Source of the DNA: Bacilli bacterium
GTDB lineage: Bacteria; Bacillota_I; Bacilli_A; RF39; UBA660
Direction: 5' to 3'
DNA length: 64,000 nt
Assembly: GCA_017436345.1 (NCBI GenBank)
Contig: JAFSDH010000008.1
Span: forward strand, 109,839 to 173,838
The notes under the pieces were generated by a model that was not told the origin of the DNA, made no database searches, and saw only the letters and a list, made by a program, of their open reading frames with translations. The translations under genes and the position numbers were made by a program. Of the stretch, positions 28,821 to 38,140 are shown piece by piece. Position 1 is the first letter of the stretch. Each line of letters begins with the position of its first letter.

Positions 28821-29141
28821 TTATTTTTTAGATGCTTTCTTTTTCTTAGTTTTAACTTCTTTCTTTTCTTCCTTTTTGGGAAAAGCATCAAGCATAACAA
28901 GTCTTCCTAAATGTATACTAACGAATATAATAATAAATATAGGCAATATTAACATTACATAATCAAATGCACTAACATTTAATTCTTGAAAAGATAAAAA
29001 TACATCAACAATTTCTCTATTAAAATCAGTTAAACACAAATAAAATAACAAAGTAAATAAAATCGCACTTAATATAGCCTTTACTAACTCTTTACCAACA
29101 GTTGACTTATAAATAACTTCCCTTTTTAAATTCTTAAACAT
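28821..29141 (-). CDS. Hypothetical two-helix membrane protein, 106 aa
   Basis: Two hydrophobic helices (ILSAILFTLLFYLCLTDF and YVMLILPIFIIIFVSIHL) joined by a short loop, with a lysine-only tail (KKEVKTKKKKASKK) that should face the cytoplasm. Not recognised. AAGGAGGAAGTAGTT before ATG. Divergent from the HD gene. Confidence 0.6.
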   Translation of the reverse strand: MFKNLKREVIYKSTVGKELVKAILSAILFTLLFYLCLTDFNREIVDVFLSFQELNVSAFDYVMLILPIFIIIFVSIHLGRLVMLDAFPKKEEKKEVKTKKKKASKK

Positions 29142-29215
29142 AACTACTTCCTCCTTATATAATTATAAAATATGTTATAATATAAATACATAAGTAAAAA
29201 AAGGATTTGATTAAT

Positions 29216-29827
29216 TTGACATATGAAAGTGTAAAAAAAGACGAAAATATTTTAAAAATATTAAAAGAAATAGATAAGCAACATAGTAATATCTATCATG
29301 GAATGAATCATACATTGAACGTAATTAATAATATTAATAAACTATGTTCATTATTAAATATAAGTAAACATGAAAATGATTTACTAAAAATAGCAGGTCT
29401 ACTTCATGACATTGGTCATCAAACAGGAAAAGAAAATCATGAAATCAAAAGCTATGAATTTGCTAAAGACTATTTAAAAAATAAAATAAATGAAAACGAT
29501 TATCTAAAAATAATAAACGCAATAAATAAACATCATGAAAAAGAAAATATAGCTAATCTAACTCTATTTGAACACATTCTTCTTTTTGCTGATAAAATGG
29601 ATTTTTCATATACAAGAATTAATTCTGAACTAAATGAATACACATTAGAAAAAGATATATTAGAAATTAATTTTGAAATAAAAGAAAATTATTTTATTAC
29701 TTCTATAAAAACAAACAAATTAAATATAAAGGATTTTAAAAATTGGCCATACTATACTAAAGTTAAAAAGAGGATTGAAGAATTTGCTAGAAAACTAAAG
29801 AAAGAACCTAAAATAAAAATATTTTAA
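29216..29827 (+). CDS. HD-domain phosphohydrolase-like protein, TTG start
   Basis: About 203 residues with a full HD motif: YHGMNHTLNVINNI, GLLHDIGHQTGKENHE and NKHHEKENIANL, then ADKMDFSY. It belongs to the uncharacterised HD proteins with HDIGH. No ATG is in frame near the ribosome binding site; a TTG at 29216 lies 10 bp after AAGGA, and another TTG at 29207 is too close. The TTG start is inferred. Transcription starts probably from TG-T-TATAAT at 29176-29181. A terminator follows. Confidence 0.82.
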   Translation: MTYESVKKDENILKILKEIDKQHSNIYHGMNHTLNVINNINKLCSLLNISKHENDLLKIAGLLHDIGHQTGKENHEIKSYEFAKDYLKNKINENDYLKIINAINKHHEKENIANLTLFEHILLFADKMDFSYTRINSELNEYTLEKDILEINFEIKENYFITSIKTNKLNIKDFKNWPYYTKVKKRIEEFARKLKKEPKIKIF

Positions 29828-29832
29828 AAAAT

Positions 29833-29850
29833 ACTACTATTTATAGTAGT
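29833..29850 (+). terminator. Intrinsic terminator
   Basis: ACTACTA-TTTA-TAGTAGT followed by TTTTT, ending the HD gene. Confidence 0.8.
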
Positions 29851-29881
29851 TTTTATTTTATAATAATTATAGAGGGATAAT

Positions 29882-30418
29882 ATGGGAAATTATGTATATC
29901 ATGTTGTAACAGAAAGACCGATGCATTTAAATCAAAAAATAATATTTGATGATAAAAATCATAGTGGTGTGTATAAAAGAGTTGAAGAAAAAAAAGAACT
30001 TATAAATGATATTTACAATAATAAAGATAAATATCAAAATATCAATTTAGATCATCATACTAAAGTCGCACTACGCGAATTAGCGATGGAAGAAGTACGA
30101 TTAAAAAAATACTCGCAATATCCATCAAGATTATCATCATTATATGTATCTAAATCCTTAGAAGATGCTTATAACTGGGCAAACTTATTTATATCATTAA
30201 ATAGAAATGTTCTTCAAATAGTAAAACTTAAAGTAAAAGGCAATATCTTTACTGGTGATGCTCATAACTGTTTTGATGGGACAATAGATAAAGAATATAA
30301 TTTAAAAGAAGCAGAAAGTTATTGGGAAAACAAAAAGAATAAAAAAAATAAAACTCCAATTTATGAAACTATAGTAAATGGTGAAATCGAAGTAATCGAA
30401 ATAATAAAAACATATTGA
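29882..30418 (+). CDS. DUF2441-like protein (ADP-ribosyltransferase-like fold)
   Basis: A 178-residue protein with [20 protein letters not shown] and [18 protein letters not shown], the pattern of DUF2441, which has been placed in the ART superfamily by fold analysis. N-terminal VYHVVTERP fits the start of an ART sheet. Function in bacteria is unknown; possible roles are toxin or RNA/protein modification. AGAGGGATAAT gives the start. The next gene begins within a few bases (its TTG candidate overlaps the TGA; its preferred ATG is 15 bp on), so the two are likely co-expressed. Confidence 0.7.
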   Translation: MGNYVYHVVTERPMHLNQKIIFDDKNHSGVYKRVEEKKELINDIYNNKDKYQNINLDHHTKVALRELAMEEVRLKKYSQYPSRLSSLYVSKSLEDAYNWANLFISLNRNVLQIVKLKVKGNIFTGDAHNCFDGTIDKEYNLKEAESYWENKKNKKNKTPIYETIVNGEIEVIEIIKTY

Positions 30419-30432
30419 AAGGATATGATATT

Positions 30433-30960
30433 ATGGGAAAAATTTTAAAATATATCGATTGTAACGGAATAATTATTGACACTGAAAAAGGTTTATTTGA
30501 TGAATATCATAAATTAAAAAAAACAATCCCTACTCTAACTAAAAAAGATTATTTAGAACGAATAGATTGGGATGAATGGATAAAAAAAGCTCCAATAGTA
30601 GATAACGCTATTGATGTTTTAAAAAGCCACGAAGCCAGTGATACTATTATTTTAACAAAAGTATCATCTATTGATGAAGGAGTTGTTAAGATTGATTATC
30701 TACGCAATTTAGGAGTTAAAAATACAATTGGATTGGTTCCATATGTTTTAAGAAAAAGTCAAATATCTTATGCTAAGGGAAATATTTTATTTGATAATTC
30801 AATTAGTAATTTAGATTACTGGTATGAAGCTGGAGGAATACCTATTTATTATTCAGATAAAGAACATGAATTTTATCCGACAACAACATCACTAGATGAC
30901 GTTTTATCAGAAAAAATACTAGAGCATCCCAAAATTAAAACATTACAAAAGAGACCATAG
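30433..30960 (+). CDS. HAD-like hydrolase with altered DxD motif
   Basis: A 175-residue protein with HAD landmarks: YIDCNGIIIDTEKG as motif I, in which the second acid (D+2) is Asn, IILTKVSS as motif II (Thr), a Lys before GNILFDNS as motif III/IV. The change from D to N at the second acid would spoil classic phosphatase proton transfer but leaves the nucleophile Asp. It might be a phosphatase-like or a binding protein. The ATG at 30433 is preceded by GAAAGGATATGATATT. It follows the DUF2441 gene directly, so a paired function is possible. Confidence 0.65.
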   Translation: MGKILKYIDCNGIIIDTEKGLFDEYHKLKKTIPTLTKKDYLERIDWDEWIKKAPIVDNAIDVLKSHEASDTIILTKVSSIDEGVVKIDYLRNLGVKNTIGLVPYVLRKSQISYAKGNILFDNSISNLDYWYEAGGIPIYYSDKEHEFYPTTTSLDDVLSEKILEHPKIKTLQKRP

Positions 30961-30968
30961 GTCTCTTT
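30948..30968. terminator. Terminator between HAD gene and the paralogue array
   Basis: AAGAGACC-ATA-GGTCTCTT followed by TTTTT on the plus strand and TTTT on the minus strand; serves the HAD gene and the last gene of the array. Confidence 0.8.
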
Positions 30969-30970
30969 TT

Positions 30971-32317
30971 TTAACGCATAACAGTAGTAGTTCCAAATGT
31001 AGAATTATCTTTCTTTCTATTTTCATCTTTACTCTTAAATAAAACTTTATGATGTGGAAGTGATTTATCATCCAAAGCTTGCAACTCACTAATAAGTTCC
31101 ATTTTCCTAAATAAATTCTTATCTTTATTACATCTTTCTCTAATTCTTACTTTAATTCCTTCTGATAATAAACTATTATCAACTTTAACTATAAAACCAC
31201 AATTACCACATAAATGATAAAAACTCTTTCCGTAAACAAAGATATCTCCTTCTTTTATTCTAAAAGAAAGATCACAAGGACTAGTATTATTAGGTCTAAC
31301 AAGTCTACTATCAATCATCGAATTAAGTTCAGGTTCTTCCATTTCACACTTAACTTCTAAATTCCAAGGAAGTTCATCATGTAGCTTTAAATAAATATCT
31401 TGTTTATCTTCCTCACTCATTCCTAAACAAGAATATGTCTTACTATGCCAATCTTTTCTAACTTTAAAACTGTTAATAAATCTAGAGTAACCTTCTCCTC
31501 TATTTAAAACCATAATAACAGGAATCAAATGATTACTAAATCGTTCTTCTGACATACTATCTAAATTCACTTTTCTATCGTTTTCATCAAGTTGATACCC
31601 ACTTGTCCACTTTTTACCATCATTGCTATATCTAAGTATTCTAAAATATTCATCTAAAATACATAACTTTCTTTGCTTATTTAAAGAATCAACTTGACCT
31701 TCTATATAACCTCTAATACGTTTTAAAATAATAAACATAGCATCATCTACATTAGAAATATCTCCCTCAATACAACCTTTTTCTAAAAGCTTAAGCCCCT
31801 TCTTTAATTCTTCTCCATAATAATAATTCTTCTTATAATCACTTACCTTTTGGTATATTTCACTATCTTCTAACTTAGTATCACTAAATAATAATTTTTC
31901 AATTAAAACTGATAAATATATATCATTCATTAAAGAAATATGGCGCTTACCATCAAAACTACCTTTTTGTTTTTCTATTATAGCTCTAATATTATAATGT
32001 TCATCACTTTCTTCTCGAAGTAAAGGAGCTAATATAAATAAAGAATTCTCTGCTAAAAACAAATATCTTTTCTTCATTTCTTCAATATTGGCTTCTTTCT
32101 CATCCCCCCAATATATTTCAGGAAATTGCATCTTCTTCTTACTTATATCAAATCGGTCCAACCTACTAACTAATTCCTTATAAACAGGATACCATATTGA
32201 TTTTTCTTTTTTAATAACATTATCTACTACAAAAAAATTATCATTTTTACTAATCATACTATTACTTTCTAAACCATTAGTAAAATTTACATCTATGTCT
32301 TCATGAAAAAAATCCAT
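30971..32317 (-). CDS. Zinc-ribbon paralogue 1 of the HDELPW family, 448 aa
   Basis: Last gene of the array and the longest member. It shows the shared order: N-terminal RYLFLAENSLFILAPL, then LIEKLLFSDTKLED, an AMFIILKRIRGYIEGQ helix, KLCILDEYFRILRYSNDG, then LKLHDELPW near residue 315, and a ribbon of CEMEE, SPCDLSF and LCGNCGFIV. After it comes a basic helix RIRERCNKDKNLFRKMELISEL. An extra N-terminal 60 residues and a C-terminal tail are not in the others. GGGAGGTAAATAGTT precedes the ATG, 2 bp after the stop of paralogue 2. I do not recognise the family; four Cys suggest structural zinc and nucleic acid or protein contact. Confidence 0.7.
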   Translation of the reverse strand: MDFFHEDIDVNFTNGLESNSMISKNDNFFVVDNVIKKEKSIWYPVYKELVSRLDRFDISKKKMQFPEIYWGDEKEANIEEMKKRYLFLAENSLFILAPLLREESDEHYNIRAIIEKQKGSFDGKRHISLMNDIYLSVLIEKLLFSDTKLEDSEIYQKVSDYKKNYYYGEELKKGLKLLEKGCIEGDISNVDDAMFIILKRIRGYIEGQVDSLNKQRKLCILDEYFRILRYSNDGKKWTSGYQLDENDRKVNLDSMSEERFSNHLIPVIMVLNRGEGYSRFINSFKVRKDWHSKTYSCLGMSEEDKQDIYLKLHDELPWNLEVKCEMEEPELNSMIDSRLVRPNNTSPCDLSFRIKEGDIFVYGKSFYHLCGNCGFIVKVDNSLLSEGIKVRIRERCNKDKNLFRKMELISELQALDDKSLPHHKVLFKSKDENRKKDNSTFGTTTVMR

Positions 32318-32319
32318 AA

Positions 32320-33528
32320 CTATTTACCTCCCTTATTCTTAAATCTAGACATTATATAAGAACGTTTTCCTATCTCATCTATTCTTTCTATATCATCTAT
32401 TTTCTCTAAAACTTTTATATCACTATCTCTATCAAGAGCTTGTAATTCAGAATATAAAACCATTTTTCTAAATAAATCTCTATTTAGAAGTCTTCTTTCT
32501 TGAATTCTAGATACGACTCTAGAATTAATTCCTTCTTTTGGAATTGATATTATATAACCACATTTATCACACATACAATGGAAATTACAATTTTCATCAC
32601 TAAAAATGTCCTTTTCTAACACTAAAACATCTTTACCACAAGGAACGCATATTTCTGGAAGATTTATATTTTTATTTTTTTTACACTTAAAAACGAAATC
32701 CCATGGTAGTTCATCATGATACTTTAAATACAATTCCTGTTTTTCTTTTTCCGTTAAATGAACACTATCTTTACCATTAGCACTACTAGCAAAACAAGAT
32801 AAAAATTCGTTTCCTTCAAATTCAGGATTATCATAATAATTAACCATTTCTTCTCTTTCAGCTTGAATTAAAAATAAAGCATGTGTCAAATCTTCTCCAA
32901 CCAAGCTATAACCACTTACCCATTTAATTCCATCATTACTATATCTAAGTACTCTAAAATATTCATCTAATGCTTCTAACTCTTTTGTATTATTATAACT
33001 ACTTATATCATTTCTAGAATAAATATAATAAACTAAATGACTAAGTAATTCCCACATGTCTTTTGAGTGATCTCCAATTACTCTTGCTCTATTCCAAATA
33101 TAATGTTGTACTTTTAATGAAGAATAATCTTCATAACCAACTTCATTACTTTCTTTTTCTTTAGTAAATATTTTATATAAATATGTTTCTTCTAAAGGTT
33201 TATTACCAAGTAGACATTCTTCTAACCATTTTAAAAAATTAAAGCCTAAATGACCATTAATTGGACAACCAAACTCAATAAGAGCTTTACTATTCTCATA
33301 AATAAAACTAAATCTTTTCTTAAACTCTTCTTTTTGAATAATAATATTATCTTCACTCTTTGGATCAATAACCTCACCATTTTTAATAACTATTGGCGAT
33401 TGTCCATCTCTTAAATATTTAAAAAGTAAATTTCTTTTATCCAGTCTCATATTAGGAAATATCTTAGATATTTTATCTTTATCATCTAAAGTATTAAAAC
33501 ACAAAACTGTTATATCATCATCAAACAT
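32320..33528 (-). CDS. Zinc-ribbon paralogue 2, 402 aa
   Basis: Shares RFSFIYENSKALIEFG, EECLLGNKPLEETYLY, LEALDEYFRVLRYSNDGIKW, LYLKYHDELPWDF near residue 272, and the ribbon FKCKK, VPCGKD, CMCDKCGYIISI, then RIQERRLLNRDLFRKMVLYSEL. It is closest to paralogue 1 (both carry DEYFR(I/V)LRYSNDG). The ribbon has an additional Cys and His around it. GGAGGGGTTAG lies before the ATG and the codon before is the stop of paralogue 3 (TAGATG), so translation is coupled. Not recognised. Confidence 0.7.
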   Translation of the reverse strand: MFDDDITVLCFNTLDDKDKISKIFPNMRLDKRNLLFKYLRDGQSPIVIKNGEVIDPKSEDNIIIQKEEFKKRFSFIYENSKALIEFGCPINGHLGFNFLKWLEECLLGNKPLEETYLYKIFTKEKESNEVGYEDYSSLKVQHYIWNRARVIGDHSKDMWELLSHLVYYIYSRNDISSYNNTKELEALDEYFRVLRYSNDGIKWVSGYSLVGEDLTHALFLIQAEREEMVNYYDNPEFEGNEFLSCFASSANGKDSVHLTEKEKQELYLKYHDELPWDFVFKCKKNKNINLPEICVPCGKDVLVLEKDIFSDENCNFHCMCDKCGYIISIPKEGINSRVVSRIQERRLLNRDLFRKMVLYSELQALDRDSDIKVLEKIDDIERIDEIGKRSYIMSRFKNKGGK

Positions 33529-34614
33529 CTAACCCCTCCTATTTCTAGATTTAACTAAAATATTAGCTTTATCTAATCCACCTAAACTAATTAATTCTGA
33601 TAAAATGTTTCTTTTAAGTAAAAGTGTTTCATCTTGATAATCTCTAAATTCTATTCTTCTTCTAACATCAAAAGATTTTATCTTTCCATCAATATTAACT
33701 ATATAACCACAATAAGGACAAATTTGTAAAAAACTTTCTTTAGCATAAAATATATCTTCTTCATTTAAATAAAAAGATTTATTACAAGGTTTAATTGAAG
33801 AACTACGTTTAATATTATCTTTTTTAGTTTCACAAACAGCTTGACTATCCCAAGGTATTTCTTCATGATATTTAAAATAAATATCTCTACTATCTTTAAG
33901 ATCGGGTTTAGCTTGTAATCTTCTAAGCGCAAATAAAAAACTATTAGAGCTAACTAGTGTTTTATCACTTAAAACAGGTAAAGAATAACCAGGAAGAAAA
34001 TCAGATATCTCTTGTTTACCAAATCCAATATTCTGATACTTATTAATATAAAAATATGAATCTAAGCAATTACTCTTTAACGTAATATCACTTATGCTTA
34101 TCGTTAAATCTTTATATATCCCTCTCACACTTATAGATCTCAATCCATCATAACATCTTTCTACAAAAACAGTCTTAGAAGAGCTTTGACTTTTAATAAA
34201 ACTACTCATTAATTCTAAAAGAATACGCATTGATATATCTTTTCTATTAACACCAATTTTACTATCTTGAAATATAAAATCATTTTTTAATTTCAAATGT
34301 ACAGATGGTCTATATTTCATATCAGAAACTACTTTCTCTAATTCTGTTTTATTACATCGATATGGACCAAACATATATTCCTCTAACAAATGAAACATAC
34401 TAAGAGTAATATATTTTCTTTCTCTATCATATAAAATCTGATTATCAAAAGAAATATCAAGAATACTTTTTATATCATTACTTAAATCTTTAAAATCTTT
34501 TTCATGTTCTTTAGCAATTTGTGCTAGTATGAAAAAAGAATTTTCATATAAAAAACAATATCTATTCAACATCTCATTTTTAGCTTGACTTGCTTCCTTA
34601 CTAAGTTGTTCCAT
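33529..34614 (-). CDS. Zinc-ribbon paralogue 3, 361 aa
   Basis: Shared segments: RYCFLYENSFFILAQI, LLEEYMFG, ISMRILLELMSSFIKSQ, IYFKYHEEIPWD near residue 250, then the ribbon AVCETK, KPCNKSF, QICPYCGYIV, and RNILSELISLGGLDKA. The motif is HEEIPW, a mild variant of HDELPW. The 20 bp to paralogue 4 holds AGGAGGTGTTAGT as Shine-Dalgarno. It lacks the SNDG tract of paralogues 1-2, and the central 100 residues are only weakly similar to others. Confidence 0.7.
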   Translation of the reverse strand: MEQLSKEASQAKNEMLNRYCFLYENSFFILAQIAKEHEKDFKDLSNDIKSILDISFDNQILYDRERKYITLSMFHLLEEYMFGPYRCNKTELEKVVSDMKYRPSVHLKLKNDFIFQDSKIGVNRKDISMRILLELMSSFIKSQSSSKTVFVERCYDGLRSISVRGIYKDLTISISDITLKSNCLDSYFYINKYQNIGFGKQEISDFLPGYSLPVLSDKTLVSSNSFLFALRRLQAKPDLKDSRDIYFKYHEEIPWDSQAVCETKKDNIKRSSSIKPCNKSFYLNEEDIFYAKESFLQICPYCGYIVNIDGKIKSFDVRRRIEFRDYQDETLLLKRNILSELISLGGLDKANILVKSRNRRG

Positions 34615-34634
34615 ACTAACACCTCCTATATAAC

Positions 34635-35720
34635 TTATTTTTTTATCAAAGTTTTATAATCTTTATCTAAAAAATATAACTCTGATAAAAGAGAACTTCT
34701 TTTAAATATTTGTTCATCTGTATCAGTACGATTAATAATTCTATTTTTAACTTCATCTATTTTTATACTAGAAGAAACATCTGTAATACACCCACATTTT
34801 GGACACATTTGATAGAAATGTCCATCTAAATGAAAAATACTATTTTCAGAAAGATAAAAATCATTCCCACACGATAATTTATCTTTAAAAATATCATTAC
34901 TTTGACATTTTCCTAATATATTCCATTTCATTTCTTTATGATGCAAAAAATATAACTCTTCAATATCTTCTTGTCTAATTAATTCATCTAAATCATCTTC
35001 TAAGACTTTAGGCCCCAATAAAGTAGATTTTTTATATTTAAAAAAAGCACTAATATCAGGTAAATCATCATCTATACAAATACCTAAATTATTATTATGA
35101 AAATTAATAACTTCTAAAAACTTTTTCAAAACTCGTAACTTATCACTAATAATACTATCCTTTAAGTAAGACTTATCTATTCCTCTTTGTTCTTTAGAAC
35201 GATTTACTTCAACAGTATTAAAAACACTATAAACACGCGTATGTTTATCTTGACTTCTAATATATTGATAAACAATATTCAAAAGTGTACGCATTGAAAT
35301 ATCATAAATATTTTCACCTACATCACAATCATTTTCTTTTATTTTTTTTCTTAACTCTAAATAAGAACTTTCATTAGAAAAATGCCAAGAGAATAATTCC
35401 ATAGAACTAGGTAAAGAATGAAATCTTTGGATAAAATGTTGTTCTAAATCCAATAATAAACTAACTTTTCCATGGCGTTGTTCAACTACTTCATCATCAA
35501 TTGCAATTCCACATCTACTATTAATATAATCATTTAAAATTGAATTATTTTCCTCATACATAATTTGCGCGAGAATAAAAGGAGAAACATCATATATAAC
35601 ATTAAATCTTTTAAAAAATAAAGCTCTTTTAGCATTATCAAGTTCTTCCTTAGTTTGATACTTACTAGTATCCAAACCACCATTCAATAAATCGAAATGA
35701 AGTCCTGGTAAATCACTCAT
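34635..35720 (-). CDS. Zinc-ribbon paralogue 4, 361 aa (most divergent)
   Basis: N-terminal RFNVIYDVSPFILAQI and ISMRTLLNIVYQYIRSQ are retained, but the conserved motif has drifted to HHKEMKWN and the leucine-rich helix before it is altered. The ribbon GKCQSN, LSCGNDF, QMCPKCGCIT keeps all four Cys. The C-terminal SSLLSELYFLDKDY shows the family end. The ATG overlaps the end of paralogue 5 by 8 bp and has GAAAGGGGAAAGATC upstream. Loss of the motif while keeping the ribbon suggests the ribbon carries the essential role. Confidence 0.68.
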   Translation of the reverse strand: MSDLPGLHFDLLNGGLDTSKYQTKEELDNAKRALFFKRFNVIYDVSPFILAQIMYEENNSILNDYINSRCGIAIDDEVVEQRHGKVSLLLDLEQHFIQRFHSLPSSMELFSWHFSNESSYLELRKKIKENDCDVGENIYDISMRTLLNIVYQYIRSQDKHTRVYSVFNTVEVNRSKEQRGIDKSYLKDSIISDKLRVLKKFLEVINFHNNNLGICIDDDLPDISAFFKYKKSTLLGPKVLEDDLDELIRQEDIEELYFLHHKEMKWNILGKCQSNDIFKDKLSCGNDFYLSENSIFHLDGHFYQMCPKCGCITDVSSSIKIDEVKNRIINRTDTDEQIFKRSSLLSELYFLDKDYKTLIKK

Positions 35721-36855
35721 GATCTTTCCCCTTTCTTTTAACTTTTTCTTTAGCTAATTCAATACCACCAATAATTGTTAATTCTGATAATAGCTTGATT
35801 TTATCTTCTAATAAATCATCATTTAAACAACGATTAATTACTCTCTTACGTACTTTATCAATTCTTTTAACATCAGGTAAATTAACTAAACTAACCTCTC
35901 CACAACAAGGACAAATCGATTTAAAAGAATCATTTATAAAATATATATCATCTTCTAAAACACCAAAAGAATTACTACACTTTTTACTATCACATTTAAC
36001 TTCATAATCAAATGGAATCTCATCATGAAATCTAAAATAAATGTCTTTCTTTTGCTCTAAAGATAAATAATGTGGATTATCCCAACTTGATCCACGCATA
36101 CGATAATCAGAACAAAACGCCCTGATAAAGGAATTATAAGATACTAAAGTCTTTTCAGCAGGATCAAGCTCTGTATCGATTCCCTTAGGGAATTCATACT
36201 TACCTTCCTTACTATTTTTAAAGCTTAAAATATCATAATATCTATTTAAAACGTCTAACTTTTCTTTAATCTCAACATCATAAACTCTTTTACTACCATG
36301 AACAATACTATTATGAGGCCTATATTTTCCATCTTGTTTTTCATAAACAAAAGTTGCTCCAGGTTTTTGTGATAAAACAAAAGAATAAGTAAAATCTAAA
36401 ATAAATTTCATAGCTTTATCATATTCAGAAAAACCAATATTTTCTTCACTAATAAAAGATTTCTTTTTACAATTACGCATCCTAGCAGAAGAAGACCAAA
36501 CAGCTTCAATATAACTGTTTAATTTAGTATCACTTATGTCTTTATCGCCAAGTAAAAACTCTTCAAGAACTTCACTATTTTTAAGATTATCATCTTTATC
36601 ATAAAGACAAATATCTATATCATATAATCGAATATCTGTTTTAGAAGAAATCTCACTATAAAAATCAAAATAAGATTGATCAGATAAAAGTAATCCTAAA
36701 ATAATATAAGAATTTTTATATAGATATAAATACCTATCTATTAATTGTTTCTCTTTATCACCACGATTAATATCTTTAAATTCTTCTCTTAATAAAGCTT
36801 TTCCTTCCATATCAATACCAAAAAACAAATCACTAAAATCCCATTCAAAATCCAT
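35713..36855 (-). CDS. Zinc-ribbon paralogue 5, 380 aa
   Basis: RYLYLYKNSYIILGLLL, LEEFLLGDKDISD, IGFSEYDKAMKFILDFTYSF, KLDVLNRYYDILSFKN, IYFRFHDEIPFD near residue 276 (Trp changed to Phe), and a compact ribbon VKCDSKKCSNSF then CPCCGEV, in which the first two Cys are closer than in other members. C-terminal LLSELTIIGGIELAKEKV. AAAGGAGGTTTAT precedes the ATG. Closest to paralogue 6 (both IGFS...DxAMK). Not recognised. Confidence 0.7.
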   Translation of the reverse strand: MDFEWDFSDLFFGIDMEGKALLREEFKDINRGDKEKQLIDRYLYLYKNSYIILGLLLSDQSYFDFYSEISSKTDIRLYDIDICLYDKDDNLKNSEVLEEFLLGDKDISDTKLNSYIEAVWSSSARMRNCKKKSFISEENIGFSEYDKAMKFILDFTYSFVLSQKPGATFVYEKQDGKYRPHNSIVHGSKRVYDVEIKEKLDVLNRYYDILSFKNSKEGKYEFPKGIDTELDPAEKTLVSYNSFIRAFCSDYRMRGSSWDNPHYLSLEQKKDIYFRFHDEIPFDYEVKCDSKKCSNSFGVLEDDIYFINDSFKSICPCCGEVSLVNLPDVKRIDKVRKRVINRCLNDDLLEDKIKLLSELTIIGGIELAKEKVKRKGKDHE

Positions 36856-36868
36856 ATAAACCTCCTTT

Positions 36869-38116
36869 CTATTTCTTTATTTTCCTAACACCATACTTTT
36901 CTTTAATCTTTTCCTCGTTATAACTTACTCCACCTAATTTAATTAACTCTGATAGCAAAGTAAGCTTCCTGTCTAAATTTGGATCTTCCATACTTCTTTT
37001 TCGGATACGACCCTCTATTTCTGTTTTATGATGTCTACTCATCACACCAGTTGTAACTCGGCCTCCACAACAAGGGCATATACTAACAAATTTATTATCT
37101 ACATAGAAAATATCTTCTTCCCTAGGAAAAAACTCCGTATCACAACTATCTTCTACATCATGAATCTTATTACATATCGCATTATGAAACCATGGTATTT
37201 CATCATGCAATTTAAAGTATATATCACTTTTAAAATCAGAACTTAATCTTATTACTTCACCAAAACTATATCTAGTTATCGCTAAGGCATCTAAAAATTT
37301 ATTTTGTCCAACTAACGAAAATCTAATTGGAGCTTTTTCACTATTAAAACCATTCGTAAATTTTAATGTTTCCATTCCTCTAGATAATTCATAATGCTTT
37401 TCACTTCGATGATTTTTAAACTCTAATATTGAATAATATCTTTCCAAAACATCTAATTTAGCATTTAAAACGTAATGAGGAATTCCACTTATATTATCAT
37501 ATATAGAATAACCATGTTCCGTTTTCACAGCACCATTAATAATACCTTTTTCTTTTTGAGCTTGTACAAAAGAATAAACAACATCTAAAAGAATCTTCAT
37601 AGCTTCATCAAACTTACTAAATCCAATATTGCCTTTAGAAAAATCAAACTCTTCAAAAACTCTCTCCATATTCTTATCAGGATGTTTTTTATTTAAAGCA
37701 ATTATTTTTTCTAAATCACTAGAATTCTTAGTATCATATCCAAGCATATAATCTTCTAATATTTCTAACGCTGTTAAACCACGATACTTATTTAAAACAA
37801 TATCTGGACTATATAAATATTCATAACTAGGTTTAAAACCAGTTCTTTTAAAAACTTCTTCTTTAAAAGAATCAGGCATATAATCAGATATATAACCAAT
37901 TATTAAAGGAGCATTTCGATACAAATTACAATAACGCTTTTCTAATTCATTTAACCATTTAACTTCTGGATGAACATCTGAATGTTTAGGAAGAATAATA
38001 TTATTAGCTTTTCTATTCATTGTTCTTTTATCTGTATAAATAGAATATGACTTATCAAACTTATAAATATTATTATTATAAATCTTTAATTCATCAGTTA
38101 AATTAATCTTAAACAT
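36869..38116 (-). CDS. Zinc-ribbon paralogue 6, 415 aa
   Basis: An N-terminal extension of about 50 residues precedes RYCNLYRNAPLIIGYI. Then LEILEDYMLGYDTKN, IGFSKFDEAMKILLDVVYSF, KLDVLERYYSILEFKN, IYFKLHDEIPWFH near residue 303, ribbon AICNKI, DSCDTEF, SICPCCGGRV, and LTLLSELIKLGG. Shares most with paralogue 5, its direct neighbour, as expected of a tandem duplication. AGAAAGGAGTATTT before the ATG. Confidence 0.7.
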   Translation of the reverse strand: MFKINLTDELKIYNNNIYKFDKSYSIYTDKRTMNRKANNIILPKHSDVHPEVKWLNELEKRYCNLYRNAPLIIGYISDYMPDSFKEEVFKRTGFKPSYEYLYSPDIVLNKYRGLTALEILEDYMLGYDTKNSSDLEKIIALNKKHPDKNMERVFEEFDFSKGNIGFSKFDEAMKILLDVVYSFVQAQKEKGIINGAVKTEHGYSIYDNISGIPHYVLNAKLDVLERYYSILEFKNHRSEKHYELSRGMETLKFTNGFNSEKAPIRFSLVGQNKFLDALAITRYSFGEVIRLSSDFKSDIYFKLHDEIPWFHNAICNKIHDVEDSCDTEFFPREEDIFYVDNKFVSICPCCGGRVTTGVMSRHHKTEIEGRIRKRSMEDPNLDRKLTLLSELIKLGGVSYNEEKIKEKYGVRKIKK

Positions 38117-38140
38117 AAATACTCCTTTCTAGATAATACA

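Noticed and set aside
30433..30960. Toxin-antitoxin pair proven from gene order
   Set aside because: Only adjacency to a DUF2441 gene is seen; no toxin motif or antitoxin DNA-binding domain, so it stays a hypothesis.
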